From: Labrenzia sp. 011
GTDB taxonomy: Bacteria; Pseudomonadota; Alphaproteobacteria; Rhizobiales; Stappiaceae
DNA length: 64,000 nt
NCBI RefSeq assembly: GCF_003075075.1
Contig: NZ_QCYM01000008.1
Span: 1 to 64,000 of the forward strand
Direction: 5' to 3'
Shown piece after piece: positions 57,093-64,000 of this stretch (positions are counted from its first letter, which is position 1; every line of letters begins with the position of its first letter). A program made the translations under genes and the position numbers. Under the pieces are notes generated by a model. The model saw only the letters and a list, made by a program, of their open reading frames with translations. It did not search any database and was not told the DNA's origin.

Positions 57093-59519
57093 ATGGCAGA
57101 CCCGGACGGGTACGACGACGCATTCGACGATCCCTTTCAGCCGGAAGGGGCGGCGCCCGTGCCTGTGCGGCCGGAGGGCGGTATCGCCGCGCGGGCCATG
57201 GCGGCGCGGCGGGGGCCGTCGGACTACCTGACCGGACTGAACCCGGAGCAGCGCAAGGCCGTGGAAACCACCGAAGGGCCGCTGCTGGTGCTCGCGGGGG
57301 CCGGTACCGGCAAGACCCGCGTTCTCACGACCCGCATCGCGCACATTATTGCGATGGGCAAGGCAAGTCCCGGTCAGATCCTGGCGGTGACCTTCACCAA
57401 CAAGGCTGCCCGGGAAATGAAGGAGCGCATCGCCGGTTTCGTCGGCGGCAATGTGGAAGGGATGGCCTGGCTCGGGACCTTCCACTCCATCTGCGTCAAG
57501 ATCCTGCGCAAGCACGCCGAACTTGTCGGCCTGAAATCCGGTTTTTCGATCCTTGATACGGATGACCAGATCCGCCTGATCAAGCAGATCATCCAGGCGG
57601 AAGGGCTTGACGACAAGCGCTGGACCGCCAAGGCCTTTGCCGGCATGCTCGACGGCTGGAAGAACCGGGCGCTCACCCCCAAGGACATTCCCGAAGGTGA
57701 GGCGCGGGCGTTCGCCAACGGCAAGGGCCGCCGGCTTTACGAGGAGTATCAGGACCGCCTGTCGATCCTGAACGCCGCGGATTTCGGCGATCTGCTGCTG
57801 CATGTCATCACCCTGTTCAAGACCCGGCCGGACGTCCTGGGTGAATATCAGCGCCGCTTCCGCTACATGCTGGTGGACGAATATCAGGATACAAACATCG
57901 CACAGTATCTGTGGCTGCGCCTGCTGGCCCAGGGCAATCCCAATGTGTGCTGCGTCGGCGACGACGACCAGTCGATCTACGGCTGGCGGGGGGCGGAGGT
58001 CGACAACATCCTGCGCTTCGAGCAGGACTTCAAGGGCGCGGAAGTCATCCGGCTGGAGCGCAACTACCGGTCCACCAGCCATATTCTGGCCACCGCCTCC
58101 CATCTGATCGCCTTCAATGAGGGCCGGCTCGGCAAGACGCTGTTCACCGACTTCAGCGAACCGGACCACGATCTGGTTTCGGTCGCCTCCGTCTGGGATT
58201 CCCAGGAGGAAGCCCGCACGATCGGCGACGAGATTGAAGCGCTGCAAAGCAACGGCCATGCCCTGAACGAGATGGCGGTGCTTGTGCGGGCGTCTTTCCA
58301 GATGCGCGAATTCGAGGAACGGTTCGTGACGCTCGGGCTCAACTACCGGGTGATCGGCGGGCCGCGGTTTTACGAGCGCATGGAAATTCGCGATGCGATG
58401 GCCTATTTCCGCTGTGTCATGCAGCCATCGGACGATCTTGCCTTCGAAAGGATCGTCAACACACCCAAGCGCGGTCTCGGCGATGCGACGCTGAAACTGG
58501 TGCACGGACTGGCAAGAGCCGAACGCATTCCGCTGATGCAGGCGGCCAGCCAGCTGATCGATTCCGAGGAACTCAAGCCCAAACCGCGCAACACCCTGAA
58601 AACCGTGCTCGACAATTTCGAGCGCTGGCGGCGTCAGCTCGACCACATGAAGCACACGGAGTTGGCAGAAATCATTCTGGACGAAAGCGGTTATACGGAA
58701 ATGTGGCGCATGGACCGGTCGGCGGAAGCGCCCGGGCGGCTCGACAACCTGAAGGAACTCATCCGCTCGATGGATGAGTTCGAATCCATGGCCGGGTTCC
58801 TCGAACATATCGCCCTGGTCATGGACCGGGACAGCGCCGACAGTTCCGACGCCGTTTCCATCATGACGCTCCACTCCGCCAAGGGTCTGGAATTCGACAC
58901 CGTCTTTCTGCCCGGGTGGGAAGAGGGCCTGTTTCCGCACCAGCGGTCACTTGACGAGAGCGGACGGGCCGGGCTGGAGGAGGAGCGGCGGCTCGCCTAT
59001 GTGGGCATCACGCGGGCGAAGAAGCGCGTGAAACTCTATTTCGCCTCCAACCGCCGCATTCATGGTCTGTGGCAATCGACCGTGCCGTCGCGCTTTCTGG
59101 ACGAATTGCCGCCGGATCATGTGGAGATTGCCGAACCGTCATCGAATTACGGCGGGTACGGCGGTGGTGGCTACGGGCCCTCGCGCTTCGACAGCCAGGA
59201 CGCCTTCGATACGGGGAGCTATTCGACACCGGGCTGGAAACGGGCGCAGCGGGCGCGGCAATCCTCGGACGGGTTCAAGGAAGAGGGGCGGGGCTATCAG
59301 TCCGCCCGGACGAAGCGGCAGGGGCCGTTGACCATCGAAGGGGAACTGGTGGCCCGCTCCGTCAGCGAGTCTCCCTCGGATTATTCCGTTGGAGAACGGG
59401 TGTTCCACATCAAGTTCGGCTACGGGGCCATCCGGTCCATCGAGGGCAACAAACTGACCATCGATTTCGAAAAGGCCGGGGTCAAGAAGGTCATTGACAG
59501 TTTCGTCGAACGGCACTGA
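57093..59519 (+). CDS. ATP-dependent DNA helicase PcrA/UvrD
   Basis: This 808-residue superfamily 1A helicase has an acidic N-terminal extension of about 45 residues, the Q motif LNPEQRKAVETTEGPL, Walker A VLAGAGTGKTRVLTTRIAH, Walker B DEYQDTN, DDQSIYGWRGA, LERNYRSTSHI and VSIMTLHSAKGLEFDTVFLP. A Gly/Tyr-rich linker (about 685-700) precedes the C-terminal Tudor-like domain (VFHIKFGYGAIRSIEGNKL), which in PcrA contacts RNA polymerase. It acts in nucleotide excision and mismatch repair and in clearing transcription conflicts. Confidence 0.96.
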   Translation: MADPDGYDDAFDDPFQPEGAAPVPVRPEGGIAARAMAARRGPSDYLTGLNPEQRKAVETTEGPLLVLAGAGTGKTRVLTTRIAHIIAMGKASPGQILAVTFTNKAAREMKERIAGFVGGNVEGMAWLGTFHSICVKILRKHAELVGLKSGFSILDTDDQIRLIKQIIQAEGLDDKRWTAKAFAGMLDGWKNRALTPKDIPEGEARAFANGKGRRLYEEYQDRLSILNAADFGDLLLHVITLFKTRPDVLGEYQRRFRYMLVDEYQDTNIAQYLWLRLLAQGNPNVCCVGDDDQSIYGWRGAEVDNILRFEQDFKGAEVIRLERNYRSTSHILATASHLIAFNEGRLGKTLFTDFSEPDHDLVSVASVWDSQEEARTIGDEIEALQSNGHALNEMAVLVRASFQMREFEERFVTLGLNYRVIGGPRFYERMEIRDAMAYFRCVMQPSDDLAFERIVNTPKRGLGDATLKLVHGLARAERIPLMQAASQLIDSEELKPKPRNTLKTVLDNFERWRRQLDHMKHTELAEIILDESGYTEMWRMDRSAEAPGRLDNLKELIRSMDEFESMAGFLEHIALVMDRDSADSSDAVSIMTLHSAKGLEFDTVFLPGWEEGLFPHQRSLDESGRAGLEEERRLAYVGITRAKKRVKLYFASNRRIHGLWQSTVPSRFLDELPPDHVEIAEPSSNYGGYGGGGYGPSRFDSQDAFDTGSYSTPGWKRAQRARQSSDGFKEEGRGYQSARTKRQGPLTIEGELVARSVSESPSDYSVGERVFHIKFGYGAIRSIEGNKLTIDFEKAGVKKVIDSFVERH

Positions 59520-59573
59520 GCAAGGCAGGACGAGGGACCATATCGGCCGCGCTTCGAGGCAGGTCAGAAGAAA

Positions 59574-59605
59574 GCCGGCCACCCGATGAGGGTGGCCGGC
59601 CGTTT
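59574..59605 (+). terminator. Terminator after the helicase gene
   Basis: GCCGGCCACCC (59574-59584) pairs with GGGTGGCCGGC (59590-59600) around GATGA, followed by CGTTTT. An 11-bp GC stem with a short T-run. Confidence 0.8.
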
Positions 59606-59809
59606 TCCCGAGCAGACACGCAGTTTATGCTGGGCGGGCGAGGGCTGCGCATCTTGCAGGAGATATCGCCCGACCCGTGATTGTGGGAAGATCGGACGAT
59701 GGACGGGAGCATGTTTCGTCGGGGCAGACTCCAGATGCTCCGGCCTCTTGCGGGCGCGAATGATTTCGCGCTCACATGGTCGTGGTGCCGTTGCCGGCCA
59801 GCCTGGGGA

Positions 59810-60310
59810 TCAGACCGTGAAATCCGCAAGAATGGATGTCAGGCCGGACGCGGACTGTTCTCCCGATCCGTCATAGCCGGTGTCGCTCTGCAGCGTTTCC
59901 AGCAGGGTGCTCATGAGGCTTTCTATCGAGTCGCTATCCTGCTGGGCTTCGCCGGAGGGCGGCGGCGGAGGAGGAGGGCCATCCTTCGCGGGCCCACCGA
60001 GTTCGCCGCTTTCAAACAGGTCGGCCAGCTGGTCGGCCTGTTCCTGATCAAGGGTTCCGGCTTCGACCTGTTCGGTGAGCATGGATTCGAAACCAGCCTG
60101 CATTTCCTCTTTGGAAGGCGGTTCGGACGTGCGGTCCGGGGCCCCGGATTCCATACGTTCGGCATGGATCGCATCCAGGGCCTCGAGCATGGCGTCCTGG
60201 TCTTCAGAGGTGATCTCACCCGCTGCAACTTCCTCGTCCAGCTTGCTGACGACCTGGTCCCGTGGTGACGGTCCCGTTGACATTGGGGGCATTGAGCCAA
60301 TTGACATCAT
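59810..60310 (-). CDS. Uncharacterised acidic low-complexity protein
   Basis: This 166-residue protein opens MMSIGSMPPMSTGPSPRDQ and is strongly acidic (many Glu, Asp, Gln), with no signal peptide or membrane segment. Two similar segments, SKLDEEVAAGEITSEDQDAM and LTEQVEAGTLDQEQADQLAD, each resemble the other (x-L-x-E-x-V-x-A-G-x-I/L-x-x-E-Q/D-x-D), suggesting an internal duplication. A proline run of seven (PPPPPPP) and a Ser/Gly-rich tail follow. AGGAG seven bases before ATG 60310 is a good ribosome binding site. No family is recognised, and it is divergent from the two-component genes. Confidence 0.7.
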   Translation of the reverse strand: MMSIGSMPPMSTGPSPRDQVVSKLDEEVAAGEITSEDQDAMLEALDAIHAERMESGAPDRTSEPPSKEEMQAGFESMLTEQVEAGTLDQEQADQLADLFESGELGGPAKDGPPPPPPPSGEAQQDSDSIESLMSTLLETLQSDTGYDGSGEQSASGLTSILADFTV

Positions 60311-60499
60311 GTAACTGCTCCTGAAATCGGCCGACTGGCCTTTGCTTCGCGCAGCCTGTGATGCGAAAAGTTAACATGATCTTAACCTTGTGAGGGCGGG
60401 GTTTCGGTGTGTTTCTGAAAGCAATTCCGGAAATATTCAGAAACATATTTTACAAGTTTCCGGATGAACTCTCCGTCGGATCAGGCATAAGGTCTTCCC

Positions 60500-61228
60500 A
60501 TGCATAGACCGTCCCACATACTCGTCGTCGAGGATGATTCAGAGATCAGTCTGCTGATCAAGCGGCATCTGGTCTCAAGCGATTTCAAGGTAACGCTGGC
60601 GCGGGACAGCACGGAAATGGACCGTGCCCTGCTCAGTGACAGAATAGATCTGGTGCTGCTCGATATCATGTTGCCGGGAGAGGATGGTATCAGCATCTGC
60701 CGCCGTCTGCGCGCGGTCAGTCCGATACCGATCATCATCGTGTCGGCGAAGAACGAGGATTTCGACCGGGTTCTCGGGCTGGAGATCGGTGCGGACGACT
60801 ATCTGCCCAAGCCGTTCAATCCGCGGGAGCTGACTGCGCGCGTGAAGGCCCTGTTCCGCAGAATCGAACTGGGCGTTGTTGCCTCGCCTCTGGCGACGGG
60901 GCTCCTGCGCTTCGAGGGCTGGGAAATGGATTGCAAGGCTCGTCGTCTGGTCAATGCGGACAAGGCGATGATTTCCCTGACACCGGCCGAGTTCAACCTG
61001 TTGCAGGCCCTCGCGGAACGCAGTGGCCGCGTCTTGAACCGTGACCAGCTCGTCGAACTGACCCTCGGCCAGTTCGGTGCGTCCAACGGGCGGAATATCG
61101 ACATACTTGTCAGTCGTTTGCGGGCAAAGCTGGACGCGGCAGGCGCTCCCTATCAATTCATCAGGACGGTGCGGTCCGGGGGCTACGAGTTCCTGGCACC
61201 GGTCACCCGTGAAAAAGCAGATGTTTAG
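60500..61228 (+). CDS. OmpR-family response regulator
   Basis: The 242-residue regulator has a receiver domain with the acidic pair E11/D12-D13 (VVEDDSEI), phosphorylation site D55 in LVLLDIMLPGEDG, and the K in DDYLPKPFNPRELTARV. A C-terminal winged-helix effector domain follows (TPAEFNLLQALAERSGRVLNRDQLVEL, ending FIRTVRSGGYEFL). The stop overlaps the histidine kinase start by eight bases, so the pair is cognate. Regulated genes are unknown; the divergent acidic protein gene is a candidate target by position. Confidence 0.94.
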   Translation: MHRPSHILVVEDDSEISLLIKRHLVSSDFKVTLARDSTEMDRALLSDRIDLVLLDIMLPGEDGISICRRLRAVSPIPIIIVSAKNEDFDRVLGLEIGADDYLPKPFNPRELTARVKALFRRIELGVVASPLATGLLRFEGWEMDCKARRLVNADKAMISLTPAEFNLLQALAERSGRVLNRDQLVELTLGQFGASNGRNIDILVSRLRAKLDAAGAPYQFIRTVRSGGYEFLAPVTREKADV

Positions 61229-62561
61229 ACGTTTGTGGCCCGACACCATGCTGCATCAGATCCTGATGTTGCTGGTGTGTGCCAGCCTTCTCATGGTTCT
61301 GGTGGGGGCGGTTGCCAGTTACTTCGTGAAACAGGCTTTCGACCGCACCGGCTGGATGGAAAGCCACTTCATCAGCATGGCGATCTCGAAACTGAACGAG
61401 ACACCGGTATCGGAACGCGCCGAAACGCTTGCCGATCTCAGGCGCGACGTTCCCGATCTCAGTCTCGAACCAGTCGAGGAGGAGATGTTGACGACGCTTG
61501 GAGCCACGGTCGAGAGCAAACGCTTCGGCCCCTTCGTCACGGGCAATCTGCTGTTCGGAATCCGGCTCGAGCATGTCTCGGTGCCGCGTGCCCAGGGCGA
61601 AGATGCGCCGCCAATTCACTATTTCCGTTTGCGGGACGGGACTCTTGTCAGTGCTACATGGGCGAACGGAGGTCCGCCGCCGTCCGTATTCCGGTTGCTC
61701 TTGTATCTGTTCGTGGGATTTCTGGCCGTCACCGTCTGGGGCTTGATGGTCTGGGCAGCCCGGGGCCTGGTCGGCCCCTTGACCGATCTGGCAACATCCG
61801 CCGGTTCCTTCGGCAAAACCTCGACAAGTCCGGTTCCCATTCGGGAACATGGTCCGAGGGAAGTGCGTACTGCGGCCCAGGCCTTCAACCGCATGCAACA
61901 ACGGATAAGCGACATCCTCGAAAAACGGACCCGGATGCTCGCCGCGATCAGCCATGATCTTCGCACACCCCTGACGCGTCTGCGCCTGCGTCTCGATCTT
62001 CTGGAAGAAAGCGAGATCCGCGACCGGAGCCTTGAAGATCTGGAGATCATGGAACAGCAGATCACCTCTGCTCTGACCTTTTTGCGCGACGGAGCGAGTT
62101 CCGAGCCGGTTCAGCGCATCGATGTTCCCAGTTTTCTGCAATCGCTTTCGGACAAATATGCCGATACCGGCCGGCCGGTCAAAGTGCGCTACCAGGGAAA
62201 TCTAGCGGTGATGGCCCGTGGGGGCGAGCTGGAGCGCGCCCTGTCCGATCTGATCGACAACTCCATCAAGTATGCCAGTGACGTGGAGATCGTCGCCTGT
62301 GAAGCCGGGGATCGCATCAGGATCGATGTCATCGATCATGGTCAGGGAATACCCGAGCAGGAGCGCGCGCGGTTGCTGGAACCTTTCGAGCGCGGCGACG
62401 GCGCGCGCCAGATTCGCGATGGCACGGGGTTCGGTCTCGGGCTTTCTATAAGCCAGGCCATCGTGGAAACCGCATCGGGTACTCTGGAGCTTCGCGACAC
62501 GGATGGCGGCGGCCTGACGGTCAGGCTGGAGTTTCCTGCCTGTCCGCCAAAGTCCGACTGA
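61221..62561 (+). CDS. Sensor histidine kinase, EnvZ type
   Basis: This 446-residue kinase has a membrane helix at about residues 15-35, a periplasmic sensor domain of about 125 residues, a second helix (about 160-182, LLLYLFVGFLAVTVWGLMVW), a HAMP domain (FGKTSTSPVPIREHGPREV, QAFNRMQQRI), HisKA with H245 in AAISHDLRTPLTRLRLRLDL, and HATPase with DLIDNSIKYA and GTGFGLGLSI. It phosphorylates the regulator encoded just upstream. The start is uncertain: ATG 61221 or GTG 61209; no strong ribosome binding site separates them. The signal sensed is unknown. Confidence 0.93.
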   Translation: MFRRLWPDTMLHQILMLLVCASLLMVLVGAVASYFVKQAFDRTGWMESHFISMAISKLNETPVSERAETLADLRRDVPDLSLEPVEEEMLTTLGATVESKRFGPFVTGNLLFGIRLEHVSVPRAQGEDAPPIHYFRLRDGTLVSATWANGGPPPSVFRLLLYLFVGFLAVTVWGLMVWAARGLVGPLTDLATSAGSFGKTSTSPVPIREHGPREVRTAAQAFNRMQQRISDILEKRTRMLAAISHDLRTPLTRLRLRLDLLEESEIRDRSLEDLEIMEQQITSALTFLRDGASSEPVQRIDVPSFLQSLSDKYADTGRPVKVRYQGNLAVMARGGELERALSDLIDNSIKYASDVEIVACEAGDRIRIDVIDHGQGIPEQERARLLEPFERGDGARQIRDGTGFGLGLSISQAIVETASGTLELRDTDGGGLTVRLEFPACPPKSD

Positions 62562-62687
62562 CGTGTGGGCCGGACGTGCCCATCCGCTACCGCCGCTTCC
62601 TTTCCTGCCTCGCCGGCTATGGCGTCTCCTGCGGCTTGGGGGTATACCGCAGGCCGCAACCCCAATTTACCAAAGGCACGAACGGGC

Positions 62688-63578
62688 ATGAAAACCATCC
62701 GGGTGCGGATCACAGCCGCGGAACTGGAAGCCAAGAGGATCGCGGATATTCTTGAACGCGCGTTCGAGGATGAGGGCAATCCGGTGGCGATTTACGAGGA
62801 TTCCACGGACGGGAAAACCTGGACCGCGGAAGTTCTGCTGTTCGGTGTGGAGCCGGAAGAGGCTGCCTCCACCGTGCGCGACCGGGTCGGCGCCGATGCC
62901 TTCGCGGCACCGCTCGAGGCGGATGAGCTGCCCGATATAAACTGGGTTGCAAAAAGTCTTGAAGGGCTGAAGCCGGTCAAAGCCGGCCGTTTTTTCGTGC
63001 ATGGCGGTCACGACCGGGACAAGGTGCCAGCCGGAGCGATCGGTCTCGAGATCGAAGCAGCGCTCGCCTTCGGCACGGGGCATCACGGCACCACGGCGGG
63101 GTGCCTGGAGGAGATCGACCGGCTTCTGTCCCTGCGGGAGTATGACAATATTCTCGATCTGGGCACAGGCACCGGTGTCCTGGCGATTGCTGCAGCGCGA
63201 AAGGCCAGGCAGCCCATTCTGGCAACGGATATTGATCCGGTCGCCACTGCTACAGCTCTGGAGAATGCCCGCCTGAATGGTGCGCGGCATCTGGTGCGCG
63301 GATTTACGGCGAACGGCATGGAAGATCGGCGGTTCCGGCTTTATGGGCCTTTCGATCTGGTGGTCGCCAACATCCTGGCGCGCCCGCTCATGAAAATGGC
63401 CCGCTCTGTCGGCGAGCACATGACGCGGAGTGCGACCCTGGTGCTGTCCGGCCTCAGGGTGGAAGACGGTCCCCGGATCCTGTTTGCCTATGGGTGCCAG
63501 GGCTTCGTTCTGGACCGGCGGCGTGTGAAGGATGGCTGGCTGACCTTGACGCTGGTGCGCGGCCGGAAGTCCGCCTAA
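62688..63578 (+). CDS. prmA: Ribosomal protein L11 methyltransferase
   Basis: This 296-residue SAM enzyme trimethylates lysines and the N-terminus of ribosomal protein L11. It has an N-terminal substrate-recognition domain of about 100 residues, then the Rossmann motif NILDLGTGTGVLAIAAARKA, ATDIDPVAT and the PrmA signature VVANILARPLMKMA. The family motif FGTGHHGTT is present upstream of it (residues about 123-131). An upstream in-frame extension to 62565 is not needed; ATG 62688 gives the usual length. Confidence 0.94.
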   Translation: MKTIRVRITAAELEAKRIADILERAFEDEGNPVAIYEDSTDGKTWTAEVLLFGVEPEEAASTVRDRVGADAFAAPLEADELPDINWVAKSLEGLKPVKAGRFFVHGGHDRDKVPAGAIGLEIEAALAFGTGHHGTTAGCLEEIDRLLSLREYDNILDLGTGTGVLAIAAARKARQPILATDIDPVATATALENARLNGARHLVRGFTANGMEDRRFRLYGPFDLVVANILARPLMKMARSVGEHMTRSATLVLSGLRVEDGPRILFAYGCQGFVLDRRRVKDGWLTLTLVRGRKSA

Positions 63579-63768
63579 GTAAATGGCAGCCTAACGCTCT
63601 GGAATAAAATGTCTTTTCCGCTTCATGTCGAGTCGCATGAAAGCCGGTTCAAGCGATGCTTCAAGACAAGACGCAGCCAGGTTGGGGTGACATCCTTAAG
63701 CTGGGCATCTGGATGCGGAAATTCGAAACCTGATTCATCAGGAGAGCAGAAATCATTGATTTCAAATG

Positions 63769-63803
63769 AAAAAAGCTCGCCGACTTATCGGCGAGCTTTT
63801 TTT
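63769..63803. terminator. Bidirectional terminator
   Basis: GCTCGCCGA (63775-63783) pairs perfectly with TCGGCGAGC (63788-63796) around CTTA. Six A residues (63769-63774) precede and seven T residues (63797-63803) follow, so it can work for prmA on the plus strand and for the convergent gene at the window edge on the minus strand. Confidence 0.9.
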
Positions 63804-63838
63804 ACGTGCACAGTTGTAACTCTCAAGCGTTGCTGACC

Positions 63839-64000
63839 TTAGAAAGCGCTGCTTGCCGAACCTTCACGCTCGAGCTGGTTGCGATCGTAACCGTGTGCGG
63901 CCAGTGTCGCGTCGTCGAGTGAAAGCAGATATCCGTTGACATAGCGGCGCGCCTGAACAGTGCGTGCTTCGATCATGCGATCAAGTGCGCGGCGCATGAA
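63839..64000 (-). CDS. DUF1127-like small protein, possibly truncated by the window edge
   Basis: The minus strand reads MRRALDRMIEARTVQARRYV, then NGYLLSLDDATLAAHGYDRN and a short tail to TAA. This resembles small Hyphomicrobiales proteins of the DUF1127/YjiS-like group, with a basic helix, LDDATL and a Gly before an Arg-rich helix. The first in-frame ATG is at 63997, three bases from the edge, giving a 52-residue product; the frame is open beyond it, so the true start may lie outside. Some family members bind RNA or affect growth control, but no role can be assigned here. Confidence 0.6.
   Translation of the reverse strand, partial: FMRRALDRMIEARTVQARRYVNGYLLSLDDATLAAHGYDRNQLEREGSASSAF

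Noticed and set aside
56963-57556. A 197-codon plus-strand open frame overlapping the start of the helicase gene
   Set aside because: It is out of frame with the helicase, whose Walker A and Q motifs fix the real frame; its product is Arg/Gly/Ala-rich shadow sequence.
63609-63836. A 75-codon plus-strand open frame after prmA
   Set aside because: It has no ribosome binding site, runs through the strong bidirectional terminator at 63769-63803, and has no recognisable domain.

Overview
The window is a GC-rich alphaproteobacterial chromosome segment, most likely from the Hyphomicrobiales and perhaps the Stappiaceae (Roseibium/Labrenzia/Stappia type). Evidence for this is the rnpB-mraZ-dcw order, a roughly 600-residue FtsZ with a long linker, BA14K, DUF2336 and DUF1062 proteins, an extensin-like protein, and a short DUF1127-like protein at the right edge. 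The family-level placement is inference from gene content.

Left end (1-2000): the AT-rich 3' end of a TylF-like methyltransferase and a terminator, then a compact phage lysis cassette (holin, SAR-type GH24 endolysin, i-spanin, o-spanin, small membrane protein). This looks like the edge of a prophage or remnant. A mostly non-coding stretch follows, with a possible 27-residue membrane protein.

Accessory and housekeeping region (2900-29800): DUF2336 protein, LysE exporter, extensin-family protein, ornithine-decarboxylase-like enzyme, BA14K protein, HugZ-like heme/FMN protein and DUF1062 protein. A catabolic island follows: a fused 5-oxoprolinase/hydantoinase, a membrane glycosyltransferase, a TRAP transporter (dctPQM) and a MarR-like regulator. 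A 20-bp near-palindrome is present identically upstream of both oxoprolinase and transporter, which suggests one regulon. Next come arsR-arsC-arsH without an arsenite pump, a GGDEF/EAL protein, a TerB-DnaJ protein with a peptidoglycan amidase, a lytic transglycosylase, a divergent PPOX/MocR pair, and a periplasmic sensor-like protein with a chemoreceptor.

Core (30185-52263): rnpB, then the complete division and cell wall cluster mraZ-rsmH-ftsL-ftsI-murE-murF-mraY-murD-ftsW-murG-murC-murB-ddl-ftsQ-ftsA-ftsZ, then lpxC and bamD. Most genes touch or overlap. They make the lipid II precursor, export it and couple it to the FtsZ ring. Four 10-bp-phased CCCA/CCCG repeats upstream of mraZ look like MraZ boxes. 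AT-rich, rare-codon patches in ddl and ftsQ may be internal control sites for ftsQAZ.

Right end (52345-64000): recN, a small membrane protein, ligA, an intergenic region with two inverted REP-like hairpins, a PcrA/UvrD helicase, an uncharacterised acidic protein, an OmpR/EnvZ-type two-component pair, prmA, a bidirectional terminator and a DUF1127-like gene cut or starting at the edge. No tRNA, rRNA operon, CRISPR array, insertion sequence or integrase was recognised. I did not find a clearly undescribed multi-gene system; the best leads are the shared operator, the ars operon without a pump and the paired sensor/chemoreceptor.
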